This document shows positions 15,934-26,149 of a DNA stretch of 64,000 nucleotides, in pieces. Location: positions 186,001-250,000 of the forward strand of contig CAZOVB010000001.1 in NCBI GenBank assembly GCA_964583095.1, given 5' to 3'. The notes beneath the pieces were generated by a model. The model did no database searches, was not told the origin of the DNA, and worked only from the letters and a program-made list of their open reading frames with translations. Each line of letters starts with the position of its first letter. The stretch's first letter is position 1. The translations under genes were made by a program, and so were the position numbers. Source of the DNA: CAZOVB01 sp964583095. GTDB lineage: Bacteria > Planctomycetota > Phycisphaerae > SM23-33.

Positions 15934-18072
15934 CTATTTCCGTATCGCCCTTTGGACCTTCTGGGAAAGTTGGTCGATCCGGTAGGGCTTTGCCAGGAAA
16001 TCCAGAACTCCCTCTTCGAGGATTTCTCCAGGCAGGTCGCCGATACTGAAGCCCGAGGAGAGCATGGCCCGCAGATCGGGCTTGATTTTCTTCATCCGCC
16101 GGAAGGTATCCAGCCCGTCGAGCTTGGGCATGACCATGTCCAGGATCACCAGGTCGTATCGATCGGGACTTTGGGAGAAGGTCTCGACCGCTTCCTGTCC
16201 GTTGGCGCAGCTGATCACCTTGTACCCGAAGGATCGTAAGACCTTGGCGACAAAGGCGCGGACCGACTCCTCGTCGTCCACCAGAAGGATGGTGCCCGAT
16301 CCACGAGGCTCGGAGGCTGTGGCCGGTTGGGAGGTCTCCTCCCGGGCAACGGGCAGATACACGTGGAAGGTAGTGCCCTCGCCTTCTTCGGTGTGGACCT
16401 CGACACCGCCGCCGTGGTTGCGCACGCAGCCATAGACGCTGGCCAGTCCCAATCCGGCGCCCTTGCCGACTTCCTTGGTGGTAAAGAAGGGCTCGAAGAT
16501 TCGACTTCGGGTTTCGTCATCCATTCCCACGCCGGTATCGCAGACCGTCACGCAGACATAGCCTCCCGGGTCGATATCCAGGCGTCGTGCGGTGGGATGG
16601 TCGACACTGGTGATTTCGGTCGAAAGCTCGACCAGCCCGCCCTGGGGCATGGCGTCGCGGGCATTGAGGCAGAGATTCAAAAAGACATTTTCCAGTTGGG
16701 AAGAATCCCCCCGCGTGCAACAGGGCTCCTCGGAGAGGTTCAGATGCATCTCCACGCGTTTGTCGATGGTAACCGTCAGAAGCTTCACCGTTCGCCGCAG
16801 AAGCTCGTTGAGCTCGACGCGTTCCAGTTTGAAGCGGCCCTTGCGGGCAAAGGCAAGCAGTTGGGTGGTAAGGTCCCCGGCCCGCTGGGCGGCCTGGATG
16901 ACCTGCTGGGCCAGGTGCTGGCAGTCCGAGTCCCCCGGCAGGGATCGCTGCATCAACTCGGCGTTGCCCATGATGATGGTCAGCAGGTTGTTAAAGTGGT
17001 GGGCGATCCCCCCGGCCAATTGCCCGATGGTCTCGAGTTTCTGAGCCTGGGCGATGTTCTCGCTGGTTCGCTGCTGATCGGTGATATCCTGTCCCACGCC
17101 GATCACAGCGGTGGTCCTGCCCTGCCAGTCCTTCAGGCCGGTGAGATTCCAGACCACGCGGCGCCGATCGGCAAAGGCGTCGGGAAGCTCCACTTCCAGT
17201 CCCTTTACAGCCTCTCCCCGCATGACCCTCGATGCGGCCTGGCGGAACGGTTCGCGATAGTCCTCAAAGAGCAGGCGACAGTAGTCTTGCCCCATATTCT
17301 CGCTGCGGACGGTACCATGAAGCGATTCGGCCGCCTGGTTGAACTGGCGAACCTTGTACTGGGAATCGATGACGAAGATCGGACTTCCGGCCGCTTCGAC
17401 GAGGCTCCGGAAGTGTTGCTCGTTTTCGCGAAGGGCTTGCTCAACGTGCTTGCGTTTGGTGAGGGCTTCGAGCAATCCTTCGAGGACTACGGCCGAGGCC
17501 TGAGGCCCTGCCTGAAGCGCCTGGGGAATATGGAAAAGGTTCTCGTAGACCTCTTGCCCGTCGGTGACAAGGGGATGGGCGGCAAGGATTTCCAGCAGGA
17601 GGGTCGGGTCGAACTGCTCCTTGTTGTAGAGTTGCAGGGCTTCGATGGGCTTGTGCTGGGTTTTCTCGCCCAGGCCGGCCACGAAACGCAGCAACAAAAG
17701 TGCATCCGTACCTGCAAGCGGAGGCTGCATGTCCAAGACCGCGTGGAGCCCGCTGTAGCCCTGGTCGGCAGCCTGGTCGGCCCCGTCTTCCAGTGCCCCC
17801 AGGGCCTGGTCGGGATCGAACCGGCCCGGATGCAGAGAGAGATCCTCGGGGGTTGCGAAGCTGATCTGCTTGGATTCAAGAGCGTCTCGAAGCTCGGGAT
17901 CCTGATCTTTGAGCCGGCTTTGGATTTGCTGCAGGCTTCGGGGTGCAGCCAGCAGAAGCAGACGATGGTTCTTGGCCAGTCCGTCGCGCAGGAACTGCGC
18001 GACAGCAGACTGCCTCTGTTGCTGCCCCTGGTAGAAGCAGCAGAGATATTTGCCTTTTGCACCTTCGTTCAT
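15934..18072 (-). CDS. Hybrid sensor histidine kinase with MEDS, PAS and receiver domains
   Basis: The product is about 712 residues. Domain order: an N-terminal MEDS/DcmR-like sensory domain (about 5-165, GKYLCCFYQGQQQRQSAVAQ), a PAS domain (about 215-335, FRSLVEAAGSPIFVID), a HisKA dimerisation helix with the phospho-acceptor His in AGGIAHHFNNLL (usual motif AHDFNN), an HATPase domain with N box NLCLNARDA, G1 DTGVGM and G2 GAGLGLA, and a C-terminal receiver with VDDEE and the acceptor Asp in VILDMVMPK. It is cytoplasmic, with no membrane helix. The ATG start at 18072 fits the domain boundary; a TTG at 18156 would lengthen it. The signal and the output partner are unknown. Confidence 0.9.
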   Translation of the reverse strand: MNEGAKGKYLCCFYQGQQQRQSAVAQFLRDGLAKNHRLLLLAAPRSLQQIQSRLKDQDPELRDALESKQISFATPEDLSLHPGRFDPDQALGALEDGADQAADQGYSGLHAVLDMQPPLAGTDALLLLRFVAGLGEKTQHKPIEALQLYNKEQFDPTLLLEILAAHPLVTDGQEVYENLFHIPQALQAGPQASAVVLEGLLEALTKRKHVEQALRENEQHFRSLVEAAGSPIFVIDSQYKVRQFNQAAESLHGTVRSENMGQDYCRLLFEDYREPFRQAASRVMRGEAVKGLEVELPDAFADRRRVVWNLTGLKDWQGRTTAVIGVGQDITDQQRTSENIAQAQKLETIGQLAGGIAHHFNNLLTIIMGNAELMQRSLPGDSDCQHLAQQVIQAAQRAGDLTTQLLAFARKGRFKLERVELNELLRRTVKLLTVTIDKRVEMHLNLSEEPCCTRGDSSQLENVFLNLCLNARDAMPQGGLVELSTEITSVDHPTARRLDIDPGGYVCVTVCDTGVGMDDETRSRIFEPFFTTKEVGKGAGLGLASVYGCVRNHGGGVEVHTEEGEGTTFHVYLPVAREETSQPATASEPRGSGTILLVDDEESVRAFVAKVLRSFGYKVISCANGQEAVETFSQSPDRYDLVILDMVMPKLDGLDTFRRMKKIKPDLRAMLSSGFSIGDLPGEILEEGVLDFLAKPYRIDQLSQKVQRAIRK

Positions 18073-18172
18073 TTTGCGAGAGGCCTCCTGCAGGCCCGCG
18101 AAGCAAAAGGATCGACCCCCCGACGGCGAAAATGCCAAATCCTGCAAACGCCGCAAAGGCGACTACAAGAGA

Positions 18173-18249
18173 AACCCGAACGCGCAGTTCGGGTTCTGGC
18201 CACTTTCCGAGCGATCAGCTCTGACGGTGCGACCTGGCCGGCAGGTCGC
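18173..18249 (-). promoter_or_regulatory. Structured 5' leader with attenuator-like hairpin (hybrid kinase)
   Basis: In the kinase mRNA leader two perfect hairpins occur: GCGACCTG/CAGGTCGC (18229-18249) and, closer to the gene, AACCCGAAC/GTTCGGGTT with a 5-base loop (18173-18195). On the minus strand the second is followed by TCTCTTGT, resembling an intrinsic terminator inside the untranslated region. GACCTGGCCGGC also occurs twice nearby. Confidence 0.4.
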
Positions 18250-18318
18250 CACTCACGTCCTCCAATGATGCCGGCAGGACACCTCCATGACCTGGCCGGC
18301 CGGGTCGAACCAGACTGA

Positions 18319-18347
18319 ATTCTACCGGCAAAGGGCGAAAGCGTCAA
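18319..18347 (-). promoter_or_regulatory. Promoter of the hybrid histidine kinase
   Basis: Reading the minus strand, TTGACG (18347-18342), a 17-base spacer and TAGAAT (18324-18319) make a near-consensus promoter about 250 bases upstream of the kinase start. It implies a long leader RNA. Confidence 0.6.
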
Positions 18348-18447
18348 CGGAGTTTCGGCCACGATTTGGCCTGTTGTGTCGGCCGAGGTGGGGCCAGCCC
18401 CATTTTCGGCGAACATGGTTCACCTCTCGGCTTGGGGGGCAAAAGAC

Positions 18448-18475
18448 TTGCATGCCCGTGCGGGGCTCGTATGAT
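18448..18475 (+). promoter_or_regulatory. Promoter of enolase
   Basis: TTGCAT (18448-18453), a 16-base spacer and TATGAT (18470-18475) lie 76 bases before the enolase start. With the kinase promoter it accounts for most of the 479-base divergent spacer 18073-18551. Confidence 0.55.
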
Positions 18476-18551
18476 GAGGCCTCAGCCTCCCGGAGCAGCA
18501 GGATTCATGCTCCTTTGTCCCAAGGTCCGATACAAGAAGAAGGAAGAGAAT

Positions 18552-19827
<1,276 letters not shown>

Positions 19828-19856
<29 letters not shown>

Positions 19857-20376
19857 TACATCTTCAGGCGAATCCGACCGGGCGCTGCACTCACTGGGGC
19901 GCCTGGTCGGTTTCAGCCTGCTCTCCGCGCTTGGTCTGGGGATCCTGGCGACGGTTGTGCTCATTCCCCCTTATGCCAGCCTGCTCCAGGCCAGGTATGA
20001 GCGAGACTGCAATCGCGCTCTGAACCAGGACTACCGCGACCGGATCGAGGCCAACGAACTCTTCATGCAGGACATCCGACAACTGGATGTGGTGGCCATA
20101 CGAACGCTGGAGTCCTCGGTGCTGGGGCAGGATTCACTCAACCCCGGTCGGCAACTGGACCCCCGCCGGAAAGAATGGATCCCCCCCGCTGCCAACCTTG
20201 CCCCCAATCCCCGGCCCGAACCGGTCCCGGCCTGGATCACCCGGCTTTCGCTGCGTGTCACGCGCCCCAATGTGCGCCGGGGCCTGGTCGTGCTCTCCGC
20301 TGCTGCCCTGCTGGCGGCCGTGGTGCTCTTCTGGGGCCCCGCGGGGCAACGCAATCCCGAGGCCTCGGCGACCTGA
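19828..20376 (+). CDS. FtsB/DivIC-like septum formation initiator protein (tentative)
   Basis: The 182-residue product has a membrane helix (about residues 25-48), a charged coiled-coil-like helix (RYERDCNRALNQDYRDRIEANELFMQDIRQ), then DVVAIRTLESSVLG, which resembles the end of FtsB/DivIC. A second membrane helix near residues 150-170 is atypical. In many bacteria ftsB follows eno, as here, which supports the guess. FtsB bridges FtsL and FtsQ in the divisome; that role is inferred only. The start overlaps eno by 29 bases and has AAGG at suitable spacing. Confidence 0.5.
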
Positions 20377-20377
20377 C

Positions 20378-22051
20378 TTACGAGAGCAGGTCGGCTTCTT
20401 CGGGTTTGACGATACGCCGGAGTTTCTTCAGCGCCTTGAGTTCGATCTGCCGCACCCGCTCCTTGCTGATACCCAGCCGCCGGCCCAACTGGTCGAACGT
20501 CTTGCCCCCCGCCTCGGCCAAGCCGTAATGCTCGCTGACGATGGTCCGCTCTCTGGGCGAAAGATGCGAGAGCATGTTCTCGATACTCTCGCGGAGCTCG
20601 GGCAGATTGGTTTCGTTGGGGTCGTAGCTTCGCAGGCCGGCCGCGATGTCGAGGATTTCATCGTTGCCCGTGGCGAAGTGGTCCAACTGGTAGCGTTCTT
20701 TGGGAACCGACCGGGCGTAATTTCGCATGATCGCCCAGGAGGCGTACGTGCTGAACCGGAATCCGCGTGAGTAGTCGAACTTCTCCACCGCTCGCATCAA
20801 TGCGACGTTGCCGTCGCTGATCAGTTCAAAGAGGCTCTGCGGGCCGCCAAGGTGTTTCTTGGCGATGGAGACCACCAGGCGCAGGTTCGCTCGAATAATC
20901 CGGTTCTTGACGACATTGGCTTGCAGGAGCAGGGCTTCGATCTTGCGAAGCTGCGAGGTTCGGATGGTATTCAGATCGATCCGCTCACGGAGACGGTCGG
21001 CTTTGTGTTTGTAGTAGTTGTACTGCCGGAAGAGCGAACGCTCCTCCTCCGGGGTCAGAAGCGGCACGTCGTAGAGGGCTCGCAGATACGGGGGCAGACC
21101 GGAGGGCGCCTTGGCCTTGAGCTGGGCCGGGGCCTTGCGCTTGTCGGGGATGTCCTTGGGAGAGAGGATCAGGTCATCGGCGTCGGGCAGGTCGAACTGC
21201 GGGTTGTGGATGTAGTCAATCTCCCGGTTGAGCAGTTGCATGGCCCGCATCTCGTTGATGATGCGATAGACCGTCCCCCGGGTTCGATCATACTGCCCGG
21301 CCAGGGCGGGGATGGAAACTCCATTGAGAAAACTGCGGTAGATGATCTTCTTGTCCTGATCGGTCAGGGGTTTCTGCGCGCGAGGGAAGATCGCACCGTC
21401 GGGGTTCTGTTTGTCGTGATTGCGGATGGTGTACCGGACGGTTTCCACAGCCCGACCGAGTCTGCGTGCGATCCGTCGCGAAGCCTCGCTCAGCGTGCAC
21501 TCGGTGAAGTTGTACATGCGGCGGGCGCGACGCAGGATCTCGTTATGCTCGTTTTCGTCCAGCTGGGAAAAACTCGCCGAGCGCTTGACCTGCTTCTTAT
21601 GCCGGGCGACGAAAAGATCAACCGAAGACTGGAGAAACGCCACACGTCGCTGTCCATCCGGGAAGATCAGGTGTCTTGCGAACAGGCCCTTCTTGCGCCA
21701 CCGCTGAATGGTTTTGGTTGAGACCGAGAACATCTTCGCAAGTGACTCGGTATCGTAGACGCGTTGCCGGTAGTCCCCGGTGCGAAGCTGGAAAGTGTCG
21801 CAGATGTCCATTACCAGCGTGGCAAGGTCGGCCAACAGTTCCTGGCCCTTGATAGAGCTCGACCCGGACTCCTCTTGCGGTCTGAAGCCTGTCAGGCGGT
21901 AGATCACAAACTCCAGCGGATAGACCTGATTCGGTTCAATCAAGCGCATCAACTGTTCGGCCGCGTCAACGTACCCCTTGCGCAAACGCGTCAAGCCGGC
22001 CGAAAGATTGGCCGAAAGCGTGGCGATGGCTTTGTTGCGGTAATTCGCCAT
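20378..22051 (-). CDS. Sigma-70 family RNA polymerase sigma factor with extra N-terminal HTH domains
   Basis: The 557-residue protein ends in a sigma-70 core: region 1.2-like LPPYLRALYDVPLLTPEEERSL (319-340), region 2 (RANLRLVVSIAKKH at 387-400, then FDYSRGFRFSTYASWAIM at 425-442), and region 4 (LSPRERTIV at 497-505 through ISKERVRQIELKALKKLRRI at 528-547). Region 3 is short. In front lies a long extension with a MerR-like helix-turn-helix (YDTESLAKMFSVSTKTIQRW, 99-118, continuing to about 148) and further HTH-like segments at about 185-212 and 226-270. Multi-HTH sigma factors of this kind fit Planctomycetota. It directs RNA polymerase to a subset of promoters; the regulon is unknown. It is convergent with the FtsB-like gene. 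Confidence 0.88.
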   Translation of the reverse strand: MANYRNKAIATLSANLSAGLTRLRKGYVDAAEQLMRLIEPNQVYPLEFVIYRLTGFRPQEESGSSSIKGQELLADLATLVMDICDTFQLRTGDYRQRVYDTESLAKMFSVSTKTIQRWRKKGLFARHLIFPDGQRRVAFLQSSVDLFVARHKKQVKRSASFSQLDENEHNEILRRARRMYNFTECTLSEASRRIARRLGRAVETVRYTIRNHDKQNPDGAIFPRAQKPLTDQDKKIIYRSFLNGVSIPALAGQYDRTRGTVYRIINEMRAMQLLNREIDYIHNPQFDLPDADDLILSPKDIPDKRKAPAQLKAKAPSGLPPYLRALYDVPLLTPEEERSLFRQYNYYKHKADRLRERIDLNTIRTSQLRKIEALLLQANVVKNRIIRANLRLVVSIAKKHLGGPQSLFELISDGNVALMRAVEKFDYSRGFRFSTYASWAIMRNYARSVPKERYQLDHFATGNDEILDIAAGLRSYDPNETNLPELRESIENMLSHLSPRERTIVSEHYGLAEAGGKTFDQLGRRLGISKERVRQIELKALKKLRRIVKPEEADLLS

Positions 22052-22114
22052 ACCCGCGGGTTCCCTGCAGCATTGCTGCGATTGGACATGAATCCACTGT
22101 CTCTGTGCCCCTCC

Positions 22115-22143
22115 AGTATCGGGCGCGGGGCCCGATTGTGCAA
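22115..22143 (-). promoter_or_regulatory. Putative promoter of the sigma factor gene
   Basis: On the minus strand TTGCAC (22143-22138), a 17-base spacer and GATACT (22120-22115) lie 64 bases upstream of the sigma gene, inside the 239-base spacer after the lipoprotein gene. Confidence 0.5.
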
Positions 22144-22290
22144 TGTCTTTTTCGCCTCGTTGCTATCGAGGGTGCCCGCTGTGGCCCGCGCCTCAGGCGA
22201 GACGCCCACGGCATTGCCGGCCCAACAGGACGGTTTCTGCAGGGCGTCGGGGTCTCGCGATCCCTCAGAGGCCCGGCGGGGGTCGCCGGT

Positions 22291-23985
22291 CTACTGTTCC
22301 AGGATTTCGCGGATCTGTCGGTTGTTCTCGGCTGCGCGAGGATTGCTTTCTCTGCCCTCGATCGCGGCCTTGAGGGCTTCGTCGGCGTTGCTCTGGGCCT
22401 GGGAATCTCGTGAGAGCAGGTATTGGCCCGCGTAGGCGATGGCCGCATTCTGCTGGTAGACCCACTTGCCGCCCTGGCGGGGCGAAACGAAACTGGCAGC
22501 CTGGGCGAAGTATTCACCAGCCTTTCCCGCCAGTTCTGCCGCTGAGGCCTTCATCTTGTCGCGGTCGCTGACGTACGACTGCAGCTTGGCCAGACCTTCC
22601 GGAGCGGGGGCCTCCAACTGCGACCACTGGCTCTGAATCGTAGATTCGAGCTCCCCCAGGAAGTTGTCCAGGCTCAACTGGGCGCGGATAAGGTTCGACT
22701 GACCAAAGGCCAACTCGCCCAGGGCCGACAGCGCCTGGGGCTCACGAGACCTGGACAGCGGCGCCTGGTAGGTATCCCGGGCGGTGGTCAGGATGTTCTC
22801 TGCCTCCACCTCGAACTGATAAATCTCGCTGACCGTGGCGGCGAACTGCTTGATCAGCTCGGCCGTCTCGGTCTGTATGCCTTCGGGACCCTTCATTTTC
22901 GCCAGCAGATCCTCACGCATCTGCCGGTATTCCCGGGCGGATTTCTCGGAATCGTCCATGCCGCTTTGGACCCTGTCCAGGCGCTTCTCAAGGCTCTCAA
23001 TCTGGGCTTCGATTACGGTCAGCCGGTTGTTGGCCTTGTTGGCCTCGGCCTGGGCCTGGCGAGCCTGGGTGGCTGCATCGGTTACTTCCTGGGAAATGGC
23101 CACCGCCTGCCTGAGCAGTTCCAGCCCCTGCTCTCCTTCGGCTTCCTTGGCCTGGGCGAGTTTTCGGCTGTATTCCAGATTCTTCTGATTGTAGCGGTCG
23201 GTCTGGGCTTTGGCCTTGTCCGCAGCGGACCTGGCCCGTGACACCAAGCCCTGCTTCTCCTGGGTCAACTGGTTCAGGTCGGAGGCAATCCTCTCTTTCA
23301 GGCCGGGCAGTTCGCCTTGTTGGGAGAGCGCCTGGGCCTGGGTCTGATACTGGTCGGCCCGGGCGAGAAGGTTATCGATGGTATCCAGATTGCTGCGGAT
23401 CTCCTGGGCGGTCAACATCCCCGCCTGTCGAAGAGCTCCTGCGTGAAGGCGCAGGGCCCGGGCGCGAGCTTCCTGAATCTGGACGAGCGTGATGCGGGCA
23501 AGGAGCTTGGTCTCGTCATCGGCCTGGTCCGCCGAGCCCAGCGCGTCGCCCAGTTGATTCTGGGCCTGGAGCAATACGTTCTCCGCGGGGCTCTCGGAGA
23601 GCAGATGCGGATGCACGTCGCCGTAAGGCAGCGTGCGGATGGGCATTCCTTCTAAGGCCTCGTTATAGGCTTCCACGTCCTGGGCATCGGGTTCTTCTTC
23701 GCTGCCGGGAGGGGCCTGGGCGGCCTGGCCCAATCGATAGGGTCGAGAAAAGACCTCTTCCCAGCGGGAGGAAGCAAACGGCGAGTAGTCGCCCGAGGGG
23801 GTGTGCTCCACGACCGTCAGGCTCATCAAGGCCTGGGCCTGGCTCAGAAGGCGTTGGGCACCGTTGACAGCCTCGAGAAGCTCACGTGTATCGGCTTCGG
23901 GCTCGGAAGAACTGCACCCGGCCAGGGGAAGCCCGAGAGCCACCAGGAGAAGCACCAAGAGGACAGAGCAAGAAAATCGCTGCAC
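22291..23985 (-). CDS. Coiled-coil lipoprotein
   Basis: The product is about 564 residues. A hydrophobic signal ends in a lipobox (LPLAGC, then SSSEPEAD), so it should be lipid-anchored in an envelope membrane. The rest is strongly helical, Gln/Ala/Glu-rich and coiled-coil-like (about residues 190-380), with a repeat-like C-terminus (GKWVYQQNAAIAYAGQYLLS). A GTG start at 23985 was chosen because AGGAG lies 7 bases before it and it gives a clean signal peptide; an upstream start at 24036 would place extra polar residues before the signal. The family is not recognised; a structural role at the envelope is a guess. Confidence 0.8.
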   Translation of the reverse strand: MQRFSCSVLLVLLLVALGLPLAGCSSSEPEADTRELLEAVNGAQRLLSQAQALMSLTVVEHTPSGDYSPFASSRWEEVFSRPYRLGQAAQAPPGSEEEPDAQDVEAYNEALEGMPIRTLPYGDVHPHLLSESPAENVLLQAQNQLGDALGSADQADDETKLLARITLVQIQEARARALRLHAGALRQAGMLTAQEIRSNLDTIDNLLARADQYQTQAQALSQQGELPGLKERIASDLNQLTQEKQGLVSRARSAADKAKAQTDRYNQKNLEYSRKLAQAKEAEGEQGLELLRQAVAISQEVTDAATQARQAQAEANKANNRLTVIEAQIESLEKRLDRVQSGMDDSEKSAREYRQMREDLLAKMKGPEGIQTETAELIKQFAATVSEIYQFEVEAENILTTARDTYQAPLSRSREPQALSALGELAFGQSNLIRAQLSLDNFLGELESTIQSQWSQLEAPAPEGLAKLQSYVSDRDKMKASAAELAGKAGEYFAQAASFVSPRQGGKWVYQQNAAIAYAGQYLLSRDSQAQSNADEALKAAIEGRESNPRAAENNRQIREILEQ

Positions 23986-24026
23986 GTTTACTCTCCTACA
24001 GGAACCAGCGCGGATTATCATTTCCT

Positions 24027-24055
24027 CTTGTACCACGGGGACAAGCGGTTTTCAA
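24027..24055 (-). promoter_or_regulatory. Putative promoter of the lipoprotein gene
   Basis: On the minus strand TTGAAA (24055-24050), a 17-base spacer and TACAAG (24032-24027) overlap the end of the preceding gene and precede the lipoprotein start by 41 bases. Confidence 0.4.
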
Positions 24056-24714
24056 TCTCCAGATTCTCCCGATTCCTCGGGTGTCTTTTCGGATCGAAGG
24101 GCGTCGAGGTGCTTCACGGCGGTCAGGGCCGGCTGAAGAATCTGCCCCGGCGCCTCTCGGGACCCCGAGACGGGACGGCAGAACAGGACCGCGTTGTCGT
24201 GGGTCTCGATGCTCACGTTCAGGTCCGAGAGCTCCTGGCACGCCTGGGCCAACTCGCATGCCCTGGCGTCGGCCCCTCGGTAGGACCACTGCCCCACGTG
24301 CCCGTCGACCTGTCGCGTCTCCAGGGGGGCCCCCTCCGCATCGGCCTGGTGCCAGAGCACCACGTTGGGCTGCCAGGCATTGCTCTCCACGACCAGGACA
24401 ACGTAGTGCCTGGTGAGTCGCCGGGTGCCGTGGCCGATTTCGTAGCGGTAGTCGAAGAGACGCACGACCAGGCCCTCGCGTCGTGCATAGAGGATGTTGT
24501 AGGCCCGCGGGCTGTGGCCCGAACGGATCAGGCCGAAATCCATGTACCTCCGCGGGATGTCGAAGGGGTCTTCCGGAGCGAATTTCATTTCGAGTTGGTG
24601 TGCCAGCCCTGCCAGCTTCCGACGCCGACGCGATTGGGCGATACCCATCCCGACAAAGGCCGAGACCGCCGCGGCCATCAACAGGACCAGAATGCCGGTC
24701 AGGACCTCGGCCAT
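24052..24714 (-). CDS. Single-pass membrane protein of unknown function
   Basis: The 220-residue protein has one N-terminal membrane helix (residues 5-27) followed by a basic RRRRK stop-transfer and a soluble alpha/beta domain (LFDYRYEIGHGTRRLTRHYVV) with no motif I recognise. It lies 21 bases after the CX4CH protein gene and 66 bases before the lipoprotein, so it may share their transcript. A GAGG just before the ATG is closely spaced, so the start is moderately sure. Confidence 0.65.
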   Translation of the reverse strand: MAEVLTGILVLLMAAAVSAFVGMGIAQSRRRRKLAGLAHQLEMKFAPEDPFDIPRRYMDFGLIRSGHSPRAYNILYARREGLVVRLFDYRYEIGHGTRRLTRHYVVLVVESNAWQPNVVLWHQADAEGAPLETRQVDGHVGQWSYRGADARACELAQACQELSDLNVSIETHDNAVLFCRPVSGSREAPGQILQPALTAVKHLDALRSEKTPEESGESGD

Positions 24715-24735
24715 GCCTCAGGGGAAGACCCCGGC

Positions 24736-25971
24736 TCAGGAGCCGGAGTCCGCTTCCGCATCCTTCTGTTCCGAGGCCTTGTCCCCCAGCAGAATGGCTG
24801 CGGTGGGGTCGCGAAACTGGAGCTTCATGTTGAACGGGGCTTTGAAGTCCAGTTGCGAGTAGTCCGGGCGGGTCGGGTAGAACACCAGATTGTTGACCCA
24901 GTTGTAGATCTGACGATAACGCCTGTCGCCGCGATTCTCGAAGACAGGCTGGATCGGCCGGGGGTGGGAGTACTTCCGGGCATCTTCGGTGAGAAGGTAC
25001 TCCAGCAGGAGCGATCTTTCCGGGTTATCCCGATCCAGGACCTTTCGCCCCTGCTTGTCTCGCATGCCGTCGAGAATCACGAAGTTGGTATAGCGCATCT
25101 GCAGATTGGCATTGGGGTTGCGAAGGAGCATCAGCCCGCCGCGAGGCCTGTTTCCCCCGTGGCAGTTGGGCGAGGCACAACTGTTCTGCACCAGAGGCCA
25201 GACCTGCGAGGTGAAATCCTGCATGAACTGTGGATCGCGCAAGACCAGGATATCCTTTCGAAAGGCGTTGCCGGGCTTGGTCTTGTTCAGGATGAAACCC
25301 GCCTGGCGGGAAGGTCCCCAGGCCAGGAACCGGTCATAGAAATTGGGATCCCGGAACTCTTTCTGGCCCCGCATGGCCTGGGCGTAGCGACGAGCCAGGT
25401 CCTCGCGAAGCTGGAAGGTCGTGTTCGAATCGGCCGACCAGAGCTCTTCCCGCCGGATGGTGTAGATATCATCCATCGAGACCAGCCATTCGCGCTGAGC
25501 CGGCGTGCCGCGAGGGACCGGTCGGACAGGATTGCCCCGGGAGTTGTCGGTCTGGGCCTGTTTGCGAAGCTCCTTCAGGCGGACCTTGAGCAACTGAGAC
25601 CTCTGATGGTTGGGGTTCTTGCGGAGGATTTCCTCCAGGAGCGACTCGGCATCGTCGTACATTTCCCGATCCATGGCCCATTTGGCCAGGTCGGACAGGC
25701 TGTTCAGATCGTTGTCATCGATCTTCTCACGACGGGCATCGAAGGTATCTTCGCCCTGGACGACGTCGACAATCTTGATGACCTCTTCGCGCTTGAGGTT
25801 GACAGGCCCATATTCCGTCTGGACCAGGTAGCCCTGATCGGTCTGCGTCACTTCGCCGGCAATGGTTTTCGTGACGTTGTTTCTCTGGTAGGTGACGAGC
25901 TTCTTCTGAGCCAGGCTCATTGCCGGCAGCATCAGGGATATGAGCAAAGCGATTGTCAGTTTCTGTTTCAT
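24736..25971 (-). CDS. Secreted protein with a CX4CH (possible heme c) motif
   Basis: The 411-residue product has a signal peptide (MKQKLTIALLISLMLPAMSLA), an SH3-like beta segment (AGEVTQTDQGYLVQTEYGPVN), a short helical repeat (TPR-like) region, and a C-terminal half with the single motif CASPNCHGG. This is CX4CH rather than the canonical CxxCH, and is followed by GGLMLL and the DRDNPERSLLLEYLL pattern seen near heme sites in planctomycete cytochrome-like proteins. Covalent heme is therefore possible but unproven; no distal Met can be assigned. GAGGT precedes the start. It is the first protein gene after tRNA-Cys on this strand. Confidence 0.75.
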   Translation of the reverse strand: MKQKLTIALLISLMLPAMSLAQKKLVTYQRNNVTKTIAGEVTQTDQGYLVQTEYGPVNLKREEVIKIVDVVQGEDTFDARREKIDDNDLNSLSDLAKWAMDREMYDDAESLLEEILRKNPNHQRSQLLKVRLKELRKQAQTDNSRGNPVRPVPRGTPAQREWLVSMDDIYTIRREELWSADSNTTFQLREDLARRYAQAMRGQKEFRDPNFYDRFLAWGPSRQAGFILNKTKPGNAFRKDILVLRDPQFMQDFTSQVWPLVQNSCASPNCHGGNRPRGGLMLLRNPNANLQMRYTNFVILDGMRDKQGRKVLDRDNPERSLLLEYLLTEDARKYSHPRPIQPVFENRGDRRYRQIYNWVNNLVFYPTRPDYSQLDFKAPFNMKLQFRDPTAAILLGDKASEQKDAEADSGS

Positions 25972-26001
25972 GATTCTACCTCTGAGAAACGGTGGAAAAA
26001 C

Positions 26002-26131
26002 AAGCACCGACCGAAGCATCAGACAGCCCACCGGGCCACGGGACAGGCGAAAAAACCTTCCGCGCTGCATTTGCCCCCGGCTTCGGGTCGCAGTGGAGTT
26101 TTTTCGTTGGGCTTGCCCGGGGTCGGTGCTT
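26002..26131. repeat. 130-nt nested inverted repeat, candidate structured RNA or MITE-like element
   Basis: The two halves pair in nested order: AAGCACCGACC (26002-26012) with GGTCGGTGCTT (26121-26131), AGCCCA (26025-26030) with TGGGCT (26108-26113), CGAAAAAAC (26048-26056) with GTTTTTTCG (26098-26106), CTGC (26065-26068) with GCAG (26090-26093), and CCCG (26076-26079) with CGGG (26084-26087) around a 4-base loop. A small side hairpin CCG/CGG is possible at 26031-26041. On the minus strand the outer arm is followed by TTGTTTTTCC, so it could end the tRNA-Cys transcript, or act in the leader of the next gene. It resembles no RNA family I know. Confidence 0.6.
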
Positions 26132-26149
26132 TTCCCGGAATTGCCCGAC

